Shown: in pieces, positions 1 through 11,464 of the stretch
How positions within the stretch are numbered: position 1 is the stretch's first letter
How the letters are laid out: each line of letters begins with the position of its first letter
Assembly: GCF_902806685.2 (NCBI RefSeq)
Contig: NC_048556.1
Span: forward strand, 8,556,001 to 8,620,000
Direction of reading: 5' to 3'
DNA length: 64,000 nucleotides
DNA from: Maniola hyperantus
Lineage: Eukaryota; Arthropoda; Insecta; Lepidoptera; Nymphalidae
Program-made: the position numbers and the translations under genes
Notes under the pieces: model-generated
Databases searched by the model: none
What the model was told of the DNA's origin: nothing
What the model saw: the letters and a program-made list of their open reading frames with translations, nothing else

Positions 1-497
1 TCTTCACGATGGGTCTAGCTTTAAGATTTCGCACTTCATACATTTTAACCCCAACTAACCATGTACACTCTACACTTAATAAATATGAGTAAGGAAGTAA
101 ATAAAGTTGGTGAGTTTATTTAGTTTTTTCCGAACTGGTTTCAGAAATTTTGATATCGTTTAGCTAAGTAGGTAAAAATAATTAATGTACGTGTTCGATT
201 ACTACCTAGTCTTTCATGCATCGTTCATTAAATTGAGTTGGAACTTTGTAAACTTGTTGTTGACACTTGCGTCAAGGTAACTAATATAGACCATTACCTA
301 CGTAAAATAAGTGGCGCGAGTCATTCAAACAAGTTAAAATTAATTTAATAAGTAAGGCACCACATTGGAATGCATGCTGAGCAAGATATTGACTATTAGT
401 ACCTAGGTAGGCTATATTTTTGGAAATTTGTCGAAAAATGACCAGTGAAAATTTTCCTGATAGTGAAAAAACAAGTAACGTGTCAGAAGGGAGGTTA
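1..497. other. Unassigned AT-rich sequence
   Basis: No gene or repeat recognised. Confidence 0.4.
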
Positions 498-705
498 AGG
501 CCGTGGCCTGTTTTCACCCTAACGGCAAAGCCGTGCCTCCAAGCAATTTAGTATTCCGGTACGATGCCGCGTACGAGAAGGGTTTGAGACTTAAATAAAA
601 CTGCCATACCCTTTCCAAGGCGTTTTCATCTTGAAATGCCTCATCACTTACGATCAGGTAGGAGATAACAGTCAAGCACTTTAAATTGAATAAAAAAAGT
701 AAATA
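498..705 (+). repeat. SINE-B copy, 5' truncated
   Basis: Matches the body of the tRNA-derived SINE seen complete at 3884-4225 (GCAAAGCCGT, TTCCGGTACGATGCCG, AAACTGCCATACCC). The tRNA-like head is missing. Confidence 0.75.
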
Positions 706-1084
706 TTAAGATTAAGTAAGGTGTAACATAAACATAAAAATTGTGAAACTATAAATAAGTAATTGAAACTAGAGTAAATTTCTCAAACCGAGTTTGATGT
801 TCTCGTATAATTAAGTGAGACTATTTAGCAATCATTATAATGATGATACAGTACGAGTGGTACAAGTCAGGGCAAAGTTGAATGTTGCAAAGCGACGGTC
901 CCGACTCTTCACTGCGTCGCCGTAAATAAGTGATTCGAGCCTCGTTACCTGAGGACGTGATGCCCAATCGAGTTACATTTGTACATTCGTTATACGTGAG
1001 CTGAAAATAGGTACACCACACGTTCTTTTCTATTTTTGATAATCATTATCGTATACCGTAGACCCTTAATTAAGCTGTGATAGA
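706..1084. other. Unassigned AT-rich sequence
   Basis: No gene or repeat recognised. Confidence 0.4.
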
Positions 1085-1378
1085 TTAATCTTTAGGACGT
1101 CCGCCTCCTAATCGGATGTCGGGGGTTCGATCCTTGGCACGCACCTATTTTTCGGAGCTATGTGCGTTTTTAAGTAATTAAAATATCACTTGCTTTAACG
1201 GTGAAGGAAAACATCGCGAGGAAACCTGCATGTCTGTGAGTTCTACATAATGTTTTTAAAGGTGTGTGAAGTCTGCCAATCCACACTTGGCCAGCGTGGT
1301 AGACTATGGCCAAAACCCTTCTCACTCTGAGAGGAGACCCGTGGTACTTATGACGGACTAAGGCCAAGGTCCAGGGAT
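1085..1378 (+). repeat. SINE-A copy (tRNA-derived)
   Basis: Family description: a tRNA-like head with box B GGTTCGATCC preceded by AGGACGTCCGCCTCCTAATC, a body with ATATCACTTGCTTTAACGGT and GAAGTCTGCCAATCC, and in complete copies a GATGATGATGATGA tail. This copy has lost the tail. Confidence 0.85.
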
Positions 1379-1487
1379 AAATCTAGCATTTAGAAATTCA
1401 ATGCGTGCACATAATAATTTTACACTGGGCGACAAATCTAGTGTAAATGCCATTTCGAACTATCCAATATATTAAAATATGTCGTAC

Positions 1488-1770
1488 CAGCTGATGCCCG
1501 CGATTCGTCCTCGTGGATTTAGGGTTTTAAAAATCCCGAGAGAACTCTTTGACTTTTCGGGATAAAAAGTAGCCTATGTTACTCTCCGTCTTTTCAACTA
1601 TCTCTATGCCAAAAATCAAGTCGTTTAATTACTTAGTTAGGGCGTGTATGGAAGGACAAACAAACATACAACATGTTTGTTTGTCCTTCCATACATATGA
1701 AATGTTACATACATATGATATTGAAATGAATACATATGAAATGTTCCATACATATGATATTGAAATGTTT
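1488..1770 (-). mobile_element. H1 Helitron-like copy, rearranged
   Basis: The 3' part (AGCTGATGCCCGCGA..., here read on the + strand) is intact, but the 5' part is replaced by a hairpin (1645-1695) and a 39-bp duplication (about 1690-1767). Confidence 0.7.
1645..1695. repeat. Perfect 23-bp inverted repeat with 5-nt loop
   Basis: Arms 1645-1667 and 1673-1695 are exactly complementary; the loop is ACAAC. The arms contain the GGACAAACAAACA segment of the H1 element. Confidence 0.95.
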
Positions 1771-1944
1771 TCTTCATTGCGTTTCATTTTACTGAAAATG
1801 CTTTAAAACCGTTGGTCACCCTAACTAAAACAAAGTGACGAGATACATGTTTATTTGGAACATCCGCCATGCGATAGGTACTTAACGAATAAAGGGCTTG
1901 TGATTTTGAAATTCACGACTTGCATAGGATGCACTTATAATTAA

Positions 1945-2162
1945 CTAGCTTATGCTCGCGACTTTGTCCGCGTGGACTACACAAATTTCAAACCCCTATT
2001 TCACCCCCTTAGGGGTTGAATTATCAAAAATCCTTTCTTAGCGGATGCCTACGTCATAATAGCTATCTGCATGCCAAATTTCAGCCCGATCCGTCCAGTA
2101 GTTTGAGCTGTGCGTTGATAGATCAGTCAGTCAGTGAGTCAGTCAGTCAGTCACCTTTTCCT
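1945..2162 (-). mobile_element. H2 Helitron-like copy
   Basis: Family description, element strand: TCTAAATATATAAAAGG, a short GACT microsatellite, TCAACGCACAGCTCAAACTA, then GACGAAGTCGCGAGCATAAG and CTAG at the 3' end. Copies sit between A and T without target duplication. A GC-rich hairpin precedes the CTAG, as in Helitrons. Confidence 0.8.
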
Positions 2163-2255
2163 TTTTTCCGGTCTCCTTTCTGAATGAGAATGGTTTTGGC
2201 CACGCATGCCACGCTGGCCCAGAGCTGATGCAGTGATGTGAGCAGACTTCACAAA
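2163..2255 (-). repeat. SINE-A fragment
   Basis: Contains the GTCTCCTTTCTGAATGAGAA and TTTTGGCCACG parts of SINE-A in reverse; head missing. Confidence 0.6.
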
Positions 2256-2305
2256 TTTTTTAGATCATTCAATCAAGAAATAAATTAAAGAATTCATTCT
2301 TATTT

Positions 2306-2758
2306 AAAAAAACCGGCCAAGTGCGAGTTAGGCTCGCGCAGTGAGGGTTCCGCACTACAGTCGTATTTTTTCGACATTTTGCAGGATAATTCAAAAACTA
2401 TTATGCCTAAAAATAAATGAAAATCTGTTTTAGAATGTACAAGTAAAGCCCTTTCATATAACACCCCATTTGGTATAGTAATCTTACTTTGAATGTTGAA
2501 AATAGTAATATTTGTACACATTTGTATATTTGAACACATTTTAATTTTTTTCTTGTGATGTGACCACAAATTCACGGTTTTTAGATTTTTCACCTCATGT
2601 CTGCTATAAGACCTATCTTCCTGCCAAATTTCATGATCATGATTCTAGGTCAACGGGAAGTAGGTACCCTATAGGATTCTTGACAAACAGGCAGAAAGAC
2701 AAATAGTGATCCTTTAAGGGTTCCGTTTTTCCTTTTGAGGTAAGGAACCCTAAAAAAA
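2306..2758 (+). mobile_element. R1 dispersed repeat, ~450 bp
   Basis: Family description: starts AAAAACCGGCCAAGTGCGAG, contains TTCATGATTCTAGGTCAACG, a CAGACAGACAGA stretch, and ends GAGGTACGGAACCCTAAAAA. No terminal inverted repeats seen. Four near-full copies in this window. Class not determined. Confidence 0.85.
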
Positions 2759-3240
2759 TATGGCCGCTTTTATATTTATTATTTGTTTTTAGTTAATTCT
2801 CAAAGTGTTCAAGAAGATCTATTGTGGAATCGTAGAGCAGACAATTAAACTTTAAAGAGATTAATAACAAATCTATGTGAAAATTACATTATTGTTAATT
2901 GTAATGTTACTAAACGTACCTACTCTTAAATTAAGCGCGGGTCATACAAACAAGGAATCTAGATTGAGTTGCTTAATTAAATCCAGATGGTCATTTATGA
3001 TTACATTTGGTGATGTAAAGCGGAACCTCACGTAGTTAACATATTAATTGAATTGTATATTTTGACTTGGGACATGTAAAGAGCCTGTAGATAGAAGAGA
3101 TTGTAGTACGAAACCTCAGTGCGCGAGTCTGACTCTCACTTGGCCATTTGATTAATATAAAGATTTTGGATTCGATTCTCGGTTGCGAAGATTTGAAAAA
3201 CTGTGTAGTGTGTACCTACCTACTGTATACGTACGTCGTA
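2759..3240. other. Unassigned AT-rich sequence
   Basis: No gene or repeat recognised. Confidence 0.4.
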
Positions 3241-3244
3241 CACA

Positions 3245-3545
3245 ATAGAATAGTAGTCGTCCGCCTCCCAATTGGAGGTTGGGGGGTTCGATCCCAGGCA
3301 CGCACCACTAACATTTTGGAATTAATTGCGTTTTAAATAATTAAATATCACTTGCTTTAATGGTGAATGAAAACATCGTGAGGAAACCTGCATGCCTCAA
3401 TAATGTTTACAATAGGTAGTGTGTGAAGTCTGCCAATCCGCACTTGGCCAGCGTGGTTGACTATGCCCAAAAACCTTCTCATTCTGAGAGGAAACCAGTG
3501 CTCTCTAGTGAGCCGGTCATGGGTTGATCATGATGATGATGATGT
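3245..3545 (+). repeat. SINE-A copy
   Basis: Head with GGTTCGATCC (box B), full body, and a CATGATGATGATGATG tail. Confidence 0.88.
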
Positions 3546-3883
3546 TATGTGGTACCTAACTTCCAAGAATGTCTGATATCAAGCACATGACGGATTATAA
3601 GGTTTCGTGGCAAAATTATTCATGTTGTCATCGAAGCTGCGATCATTTACTTTAGATATATGATGTGTTTATTTACTTACCACGACCACAAGTTAACTAT
3701 TTTAGTAAATGTAAAACGTACCTTAATGCAAACTAACTCGGTTGATTTTTCAATAGCAAAAATTATAGATCTGGTTCGATTCGCGATGAGCTCATAAAGT
3801 AAGTAGGTAGGTAGACCTAAGTCCTAACTGGTAATCAATAATCGACTAGTATTGAACTTCGACAGCTGCTATTTTATGAAGCG
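3546..3883. other. Unassigned AT-rich sequence
   Basis: No gene or repeat recognised. Confidence 0.4.
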
Positions 3884-4225
3884 ACGACGGCCTCCCTGGC
3901 GCAGTTGTAAGCGCTGTGGTCTTATTAGCGGGACGTCCCGGGTTCAATTCCTGGCAGGGATTTGGAATTTTATATTTTCTAAATTTCTGGTCTGGTCTGG
4001 TGGGAGGCTTCAGCTAGTTACCACGCTACCGGCAAAGCCGTCCCGCAAAGCGATTAAGCGTTCCGGTACGATGCCGTGTAGAAACCAAAGGGGCATGGGT
4101 TTATTAAAACTGCCATACCCCTTCCAGGTTAGCCCGCTTCCATCTTAGACTGCATCGTCATTTACCACCAGGTAAGATTGCAGTCAAGGGCTAATTTGTA
4201 TCCGAATAAAAAATCAAAATAAAAA
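3884..4225 (+). repeat. SINE-B copy (tRNA-derived), near complete
   Basis: Family description: head CTGGCGCAGTTGTAAGCGCT (box A-like) and GGGTTCAATTCC (box B), body with CCGGTACGATGCCGTGTAGA, 3' end ATTGCAGTCAAGGGCTAA followed by an A-rich tail. Confidence 0.88.
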
Positions 4226-4278
4226 GTGCTGTAACTTATAACAACCTAAGTATAATAATTATACGTTCCAATAAAGTA

Positions 4279-4712
4279 AAAACCGGCCAAGTGCGAGCCA
4301 GGCTCGCGCACTGAGGGCTCCGTACTACAGTCGTATTTTATCGATATTTTGCACGATAAATCAAAAACTATGAAGCATAAAAATAAATAAAAATAACTTT
4401 TAGAATGATATGATACCCTTTCATATGGTAGGTACCCCACTTGATATAGTTGTCTTACTTTTAAAATGGAAAACACTAATATTAGTTCATGACCACAGTT
4501 TAGTTTTTTTGTGTGATGTAACCACAAATTCACGGTTTTCAGATTTTTCCCCATATTATGTCTGCTATAAGACCTACCTACCTGCCGAATTTCATGGTTC
4601 TAGGCCAACGGGAAGTACCCTGTAGGTTACTTGACAGACCGACAGACAGACAGACAACATAGTGATCCTATAAGGGTTCCGTTTTCCTTTTGAGGTACGG
4701 AACCCTAAAAAT
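4279..4712 (+). mobile_element. R1 dispersed repeat
   Basis: Both ends of the family are present (ACCGGCCAAGTGCGAGCCAG and GAGGTACGGAACCCTAAAAA). Confidence 0.85.
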
Positions 4713-5184
4713 CAAGTTGTTTTAATTATTTTTCACGTTCAGTCACACTGTTACACATTTAAATAAAATTTAAATTCTTCTTGTGTCACACTAGGACTAG
4801 GACTTAAGAGGATTTTTTTTCCGTTTGTCATAGTGTTAGGTAATCACGGGACGCACTCACCGGGAACATCCCGGCAATCGCAGTTCCAGCGTACAACTAC
4901 TTGTATTAGTAGAGAGAGATCAGTGGTGAACGTATTCTACAGTCTACCTGCACGAGGATATACTTATACTTATTAGTATTTTATGCTAATTCGCTTTGGG
5001 TATAATTTGATGAAGGATCTAGGTAGTCATGTATCGTGACATTTTGGTGCACTGATTGATTTGTTACGAAATACGATGACGAATCTAAATCGAATGTAGG
5101 CTTGAATTTGACGACTGTTCCCACCATCATTCCACGATTTCAACCTAACGTCATTATCGAATCGAAAATCAAAATTGATTCAGG
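4713..5184. other. Unassigned sequence
   Basis: No gene or repeat recognised. Confidence 0.4.
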
Positions 5185-5688
5185 TTAAGTCGCACGTAGT
5201 GAGTTTGCTCGCTGCGATCTATTCGTTGCGACTTTCGGATAGGTCGCAGCGAGCCACTCGCTGCCTGTTTGTCACATGTAGCGAAGTGCATGTCGTGCGT
5301 TACACGCGAAATCCGGTGGTTGATGTGGTGGTGGTGGTAGTTAGAAGATGTCGTCAATCACTTCTTAAACGGTTGATTCGGTTGATGTGTTCGGACTTGG
5401 CTGAGCAAATGCTGAAAAAGTTTACTAGAAAGAAAATATGGATTCGTAAATGGATTAGCGGCAGAGAACATTTTGGAGCTTCTAATACTCTTTTAAAAGA
5501 ATTAGCTCAAGAGGAGGAGAAAAGTTTAAAGAATTACTTAAAATTATCAGCGAGTAGCGCGCTCGCGGCGATATTAATTGAACATGTTCAATTCCATTCG
5601 CATGTCACATGAGTAGCATGTCACACCTCGCGAATTTACTCACGGCGGCCATTGCATTCGCAACGAGTATTTGCCCTGTGTGACTTAA
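5185..5688 (+). mobile_element. Small TIR transposon with PIF/Harbinger-like coding remnant
   Basis: Bounded by TTAA at 5185-5188 and 5685-5688, with inverted ends AGTCGCACG and (reverse) AGTCACACA. Inside, 5340-5555 on the + strand reads KKIWIRKWISGREHFGASNT then LLKELAQEEEKSLKNYLKLS, which resembles the N-terminal part of ALP1/HARBI1-type transposase proteins. The rest of the transposase is missing, so this is a non-autonomous deletion derivative. A TTAA flank also fits piggyBac; the protein trace favours Harbinger. Confidence 0.65.
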
Positions 5689-5716
5689 GCTTTACTTATT
5701 CGAGCTTATTTGCTAT

Positions 5717-5937
5717 TAGCTGATGCCCGCGACTTCATACGCGTGTAATAAGGTTTTTAAAATCCCGTGGGAACTCTTTGATTTTCCGGGATAAAAAGTG
5801 TCCTCTGTCCTGTGTCACTCTCCAGATCTTTATCTATACCCATGCAAAAAATCACGTCAATCCGTTGCAAAGTTGCGACGTGATTGAAGGACAAACCAAC
5901 AAACAAACACACTTTCGCATTTATAATAAGGGTACTG
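5717..5937 (-). mobile_element. H1 Helitron-like copy
   Basis: Family description, element strand: TCAGTACCCNTATTATAAATGCGAAAGTG start, TTGTCCTTCAATCACGTCGC, TTTTTGCATGGGTATAGT, ending GACGAAGTCGCGGGCATCAG CTAG. About 220 bp, non-coding. Confidence 0.82.
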
Positions 5938-6007
5938 ATTTTTAGGTGATTGGACGTTCTTTGGGACTTTCTGGACATAGGTTATACTCAAGTATTATAG
6001 GTATAGT

Positions 6008-6162
6008 ACGCGACAGGTCGAGATGGGAATCGGGGAGGGAACGCCCCGCACACCCGCATAGCCCCTCGCGCTAACCCGGTGCAAGCGAGCGTGGGTGACA
6101 TGTGGGTGTACGGGGCGTCCCCCCGCCTCATACCTTGCTTGCCATCCCAACCTGTCGCGGAC
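6008..6162. mobile_element. GC-rich foldback MITE, family F2
   Basis: Ends CGCGACAGGTCGAGATGG and its imperfect reverse complement; the centre is C/G-rich, unlike the rest of the window. Further copies at 12539 and 61803. Confidence 0.8.
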
Positions 6163-6229
6163 TATAGGTACCTACATAATATCTAGTATTAAAGGTGGAT
6201 CTCTTGCTCTTCCAATAAATTCCTCAATG

Positions 6230-6330
6230 CTTGAAGACCAAAGTCTTCGACAAGTGCGTGTTGCCAGTAATGACGTAAGTAAGTATTACCACTCCTCGGA
6301 GGTATTACCTATGGATCCGAGACAGTCATG
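6230..6330 (+). pseudogene. LINE reverse-transcriptase fragment
   Basis: GAAGACCAAAGTCTTCGA, GTGCGTGTTGCCAGTA and GGTCGCTAACG match the LINE copy at 13003-13065, but the segment is rearranged and short. Confidence 0.55.
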
Positions 6331-6430
6331 GTCGCTAACGCTAAAGCATTAAAAGTACCTAAATATCACTAAATATCGACTAAGTAGGTACATATGTATC
6401 AAAAAAATCTAAAATAAAGTCAAAATAATA

Positions 6431-6656
6431 TCAGTACCCATATTATAAATTCGAAAGTGTGTTTGTTTGTTGGTTTATTGGTTTGTCCTTCAATCACGTC
6501 GCAACGGAGCAACGGATCGACGTAATTTTATGCATGGATATAGTTAAAGACCTGGAGGTTGACATGGGCTATTTTTATCCCGGAAAATTAAAGAGCTTTC
6601 ACGGGAATTTTTAAAAAACCTAATTCCACACGGATGAAGTCGCGGGCATCAGCTAG
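6431..6656 (+). mobile_element. H1 Helitron-like copy, full length
   Basis: Starts TCAGTACCC after an A (6430) and ends CTAG before a T (6657), as expected for Helitron insertion. Confidence 0.85.
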
Positions 6657-7541
6657 TGCTTAGACTGGCCGCTGAAGCTCGATTGTGCACTTAATAGCAA
6701 TAAGAATCCGAAAAGTATAAAAAGTAGGTATAGGTACCATTCTAATAAACAACCACTACAGAAATCGGTCTCATTTTTAGCGACAAAATCTGCAACGTTA
6801 GCTTTTACTAAAACCGAATCAAAGAAGTACTTAGATAATTATAATAGGTACAGAAACTTTTAAAAATTAATTAAATTTAAACAGTAAGCTACCTAGTTTA
6901 CCCAATTTTTATCTATCTAGATCTTCTTAAATGATAAAGAAGGAAAGTCGTTAGCTACAACCGGTGTACTGTTTAACGTCGATAGTCTGCAAATCTTAAT
7001 TAACGAATCTTGCGTTGCGATCAAATTCTTATTAGCAAGTTTGCACAAGATCAATTGTTTGGAGTCATCTCAAGATGATTGCAGACAAACGACAATCGGC
7101 AACTCGCCTGATAATATGATATTGCGTGCTTATAAGTAGAATTTTTCTGTACCTTTTTTGTTTTTGTAACATCTGCCCTGTTTACCCATATTCTCAATAA
7201 AGAAATTTGAATTTGAATTTATGTTAATAGCTAAGTAACTTCTCATACTTACCTAACATTAATCTTACTCGTTAAGTTCCTACTAAGTAAGTAATTCGCT
7301 TTTTTTGTAAACAAAAAAAAATCTAAAAAAAAATGAAAAAATATAAATAAAAACTGACCAATGAAATCCGCCCATGTTGATCCGCCCACGTTGATTGAAT
7401 TCATAGAATTCGTTGTAGAAGAGATTTTTAGACCTGTCCTTGTGAAGCCAAATTACTTACAAATAAAATATTCTGAACTAATGTACTTAACTAAAAACTT
7501 TGTGATAGAGTATGCCAGTATGATACAGCTACTTACTTTAA
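6657..7541. other. Unassigned AT-rich sequence
   Basis: No gene or clear repeat recognised over about 880 bp. Confidence 0.4.
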
Positions 7542-7773
7542 TCTAAATATATAAAAGGAAAAGGTGACTGACTAACTGGCTGACTGACTGACTGATCTAT
7601 CAACGCGCAGCTCAAACTACTGGACGGATCGGGCTGAAAGTTGGCATGCAGATAGCTATTATGACGTAGGCATCCGCTAAGAAAGGATTTTTGAAAATTC
7701 AACCCCTACGGGGGTGAAATAGGGGTTTAAAATTAGTGTGGTCCACGTGGACGACGTCGCGAGCATAAGCTAG
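7542..7773 (+). mobile_element. H2 Helitron-like copy, full length
   Basis: TCTAAATATATAAAAGG start after A7541 and CTAG end before T7774. Confidence 0.87.
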
Positions 7774-8186
7774 TTTAATTTTAAAGCAGATGGTCCTACA
7801 GGATCTAGACGTATTGTAGGTAACATGACATATTACTTATACAATCCCAGATTTTAGTCAATTTTTAATTTTAATTAGTACCTTAATAAGTATTAACCAA
7901 TGGTTATTTTAGAATAAAGTATGTAATACATTTTATCACAGATTCATAAGTCTAATGTCTGCGCGAACCCTACCTTTATAGATGACGGACGTATCTAGTA
8001 TAACGGAAATGATGGCTATTTCTGAAACATGATTGGATTTATATAATCAATCGATAATGCACTCGTCGGTTTTGAACAAATCGTGAGTTACCTATTAATA
8101 TCGAATGATCTTCGACTTGTTATCTTTGGCCTAGAATTTTTCCGACATTTCACCCGGACCTGCCTTATCGCGCCTTGATGAATTAA
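7774..8186. other. Unassigned AT-rich sequence
   Basis: Nothing recognised. Confidence 0.4.
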
Positions 8187-8582
8187 GAGCCCTAACACAC
8201 TGGGATGCCGCTGGCTACGTAGCTATGGTTTCCTACCGTAGCCAAATGAGGTTGCCAAATAAATAGCACAATAACATAACAGTAGCGAACCCAAACAAGC
8301 CGGTGTCTGTCCTGACGATCAGTTGACCACTGAATGATGGATGCGTAACTTACCTACTTGTATACAAAATACTGGCACCTTGGCTACGCCTCGCCACGTC
8401 GCCAGAGTATCCAGGTGATCCAGTCTCCACGTAGAGGCTGATCGGTCGCAGCTACGCTTCTCAATTGGCAACGTCGCCAGACCGTAGCCAGGTGAGTTAA
8501 CCATAGTCATATATTCCACTACGCATTGTTTGGATACGTAGCCTAGTCGGCGAGTTCGCCATGGCGTCCCAGTGTGGGGCTC
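8187..8582. mobile_element. TIR transposon, ~395 bp, non-autonomous
   Basis: Left end GAGCCCTAACACACTGGGAT and the reverse complement of the right end, GAGCCCCACACTGGGACGCC, match well. The interior contains GTAGCC/GGCTAC motifs in both orientations and no coding signal. Confidence 0.75.
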
Positions 8583-9221
8583 AAAATGGAAGTTCGTAAG
8601 TTTTGTTAAGCTTTAGACGGAAAATAAGTAGACAGAAAATATTCAACATGATTCAAATCAGGAATTTTTTTTTCTACGGGGTGATTTGGTTTAAAATTTA
8701 GACCCTGAATTAAACCCCACTTGCGCAATTCCAGATAGGTAAGTATATTCTGTAAAAAGTAGAGATAAACTCCTCATAGTTGCGAAAAATCCTCTTACTT
8801 TACTCTAAGTGATATTTATGACTATTGATACCGTAACCGTACAAGCTAAAGACTATCATTCAAAACAAAATAGTAATCCTCGCTTAATAATCTGTCATCG
8901 AGTCACAGAAATATACAGGGTGAATGTTTTATTAGTTTCAAACAGTTTGATATTAACTTTCTTTAGTGATCTCCGATCTGTTTCTTTTGTTTAAAAAAAG
9001 CAAGTACATTTTTGTAGCTGGCAGGAAAAGGTTGATGTATAATATTTTCTACCGGGTACTAAGGTTAGTGTTAAGGTTCGCTCGGGACTGAGGTTTTCGT
9101 GATGATGATGACTGATGAGATAAACTAAGTTCACTTTGTACTTTACCTCTGCTTTGATGCTTTATCTCAATAGAAATAACTATCTAAACATTGCACTTTT
9201 TCATAAAGAATTTTTTATTAT
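8583..9221. other. Unassigned sequence
   Basis: Nothing recognised apart from a short GATGATGATGA run near 9105, probably a SINE or LINE tail. Confidence 0.4.
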
Positions 9222-9400
9222 TTCATTACAAGGTAGCCCTTGACTGCAAGTGATGACTGTTGTAGGTGATGATGCAGTCTAAAATGTAAGCGGGCTAACT
9301 TGGAAATGGTATGGCATTTTTATTAAACCCATGTTGATTTATGAATGCTATAAACGCTTGGCGGTACGGCTTTGTCGGTAGGGTGGGTCGGTTTAAATTA
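9222..9400 (-). repeat. SINE-B copy, 5' truncated
   Basis: Reverse copy of the SINE-B body (AGCCCTTGACTGCAAGTGAT, AGCGGGCTAACTTGGAAATG). Confidence 0.75.
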
Positions 9401-10495
9401 AAGCTTGTGCTTTACCAAAAAAGTGGTGTACGTTTTCGAAAAACAAAAGCAATGATCGTCAATGTTTTGTATCACCTTTTTACCTATTCCGTGATACTAG
9501 CCCAAATAAGTAGAACACCCGGTATATTAGTAAGTACTTATCGAGTAGGTACAGCATACGAAGAGATTGCAATGATGAACGCAAAGGAAAATCTCGACAA
9601 ACGTGTTAATCATTATGTTCAGAACCACGTACAAAGCGTAAGGTTGACCCAGTTATTTGCAAAATCGCTTACATTTGTTATTTCGAGTGCCATCCATCCC
9701 TACGAGAGGTGGTGGTTACTATGGTGATAGCATAAAAGCCTTCGCCAAAGCGTTTCAGGTACAGTTTGCGCCAACTAGCTAGCGCTCCGTACGTAGACGG
9801 TGAGTTGGAAAATGTGTTACAAATTTTGAAAAAATAAAACTGTTGTACGCAGTTTAGTGAATTAAAAAAGCACAGATTAGAAAAGTGGTTTTAAACGTGA
9901 AAAAGTGATTCAAAAGTTTGGATTTCTACGAAAAGCCTCAGGAAACTGAATGATTCATTTTTAATTACACGAGTAGCTAAGTGGGCGCAACTTTTTTGGG
10001 CGTTTAGAGATTCCGCCCGCCCTACACGAACTCTCAAATTCTGTATTATATTTATTTACTGCACAGTTATTTATTATACAGAAAATATTTAATAATAGTT
10101 TAAAATGTAACTATTATTATTATTTTGTAACTGATTTAATTAATTACTGTCATTATTTAGGTAGCACATAATAATTGAACATATTTTAATACCTACTTAC
10201 CTAATTTTTGTTAAACTATTTAGATAATGCTTCCTGAAATAAAATGAAATAAGTATATTTTGACTTGTTTAGCAATGGGTATAAGATAATGGTGTAGTCC
10301 CATGTTTACCTTAATTTAGGCGTACAAAGTATTCGTTATGAAAACTAGAGCTTTTTTTGGAAATCGATCTACACTATATCAAAATATCTAGGCTGTAATT
10401 AAACATACATTCATTAATGATTGAGATAATAAAAATAAGTGTTAAATAAGTTGTGATGTAGGTATAAAAACTTTTATTAGACAAACTAGCTGCCC
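9401..10495. other. Unassigned sequence
   Basis: AT-rich with one 128-codon open frame (9341-9727 +) that has no recognisable motif and starts inside a SINE. I do not call it a gene. Confidence 0.4.
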
Positions 10496-10670
10496 TGGCG
10501 AACTTCGTTCCGCCTAACAGTCGATTCAAATTTTTTAAATTTTTCTCTCCGTAAGAACCATCCTCGTACTTCAAGGAATATTATTAAAAAAAGAATTAGC
10601 GAAATCGGTTCAGCTGTTCTCGAGATTTGCGATGACCAACACATTTAGTGATTCATTTTTATATTATAGA
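10496..10670 (-). mobile_element. H3 Helitron-like copy
   Basis: Family description, element strand: TCTATATATAAAAATGAATC start, CTCGAGAACAGCTGAACCGA, GTACGAAGTTCGCCGGGTCAG CTAG end. Flanked by A10495 and T10671 on this strand. Confidence 0.82.
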
Positions 10671-11004
10671 TTAATATACAAACCTATCTTGGATAAAAAA
10701 TATTTTGGTTTTGTTTAAATCAACTATCAACCAACCGTCTATTAACATACCTATTAAAATTAACACTCCTCTCACAATTACTGAGCGCACGTAGGTATGC
10801 GAATAATTAATAATGGGTAATGAAACCGTTTTTCACGCAATTTTCCCTTACCAATAATGGTATACAAATGAATTAAGACGACAAAAAACTGTTCATTATG
10901 CTTTGTCGCGGTACGAAACTCCGTAATACAATACTCTAATGCAACGTGATAAGTGTTGACTTTTAATTTTTAAGGTCGCATTTCATAAATTAGATCATGT
11001 GCGA
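10671..11004. other. Unassigned AT-rich sequence
   Basis: Nothing recognised. Confidence 0.4.
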
Positions 11005-11245
11005 CCACCTCCCAGGTGCAGTGATAAGCGCTGTGGTTTTATAAGCGGTAAATCCCGGGTTTGATTCCTGGCAGCCTGAAAAACTATAATTAAATAATTG
11101 TCTTCGGCCGTGGCTAGTTACCACGCTACCCTGTAGTCTTATATGTGGGAGGTTCCGGGTTCAATTCCTGGCTTTAGCCATAGAGCCGTGGTTAATTACC
11201 ACCCCACCGGAAAAGCCGCCAAACGATTTAGCGTTCCGGTACGAT
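11005..11245 (+). repeat. SINE-B copy, internally rearranged
   Basis: The head with a box B-like GGGTTTGATTCC is followed by a second partial head (GGTTCAATTCCTGGC near 11160) and then the body, suggesting an internal duplication. Confidence 0.72.
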
Positions 11246-11464
11246 CTTCTCGATCAGTGACTTGAATTTATTTTCTCTTTTAAAATTAAAGTTTAGCTCT
11301 GTATCTCTTTAAAATTTCTAAGCTTTACCAATTAAAAAAAAGGCTTCTACCTACCTTAACAAATTAATAATTCGATCGTATAGGAGGATTCTGCGAGGCA
11401 GCAGAAAATGAAAACACTTAAAGCTGTCTAAAATGTCTATAAACCTACGAGAAAATATACTTTG

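Noticed and set aside
1085..1150. tRNA gene candidates (GGTTCGATCC boxes) here and at 3290, 3940, 14540, 57570 and 57820
   Set aside because: All continue into SINE bodies and recur many times; none folds into a complete tRNA as far as I can see.
5175..5612. 145-codon open frame as a host gene
   Set aside because: It begins at the edge of a TIR element and only ~45 codons resemble a transposase; the frame's ends are the element's own terminal repeats.
9341..9727. 128-codon open frame (+)
   Set aside because: Starts in a reversed SINE-B, no motif, no splice or promoter support.
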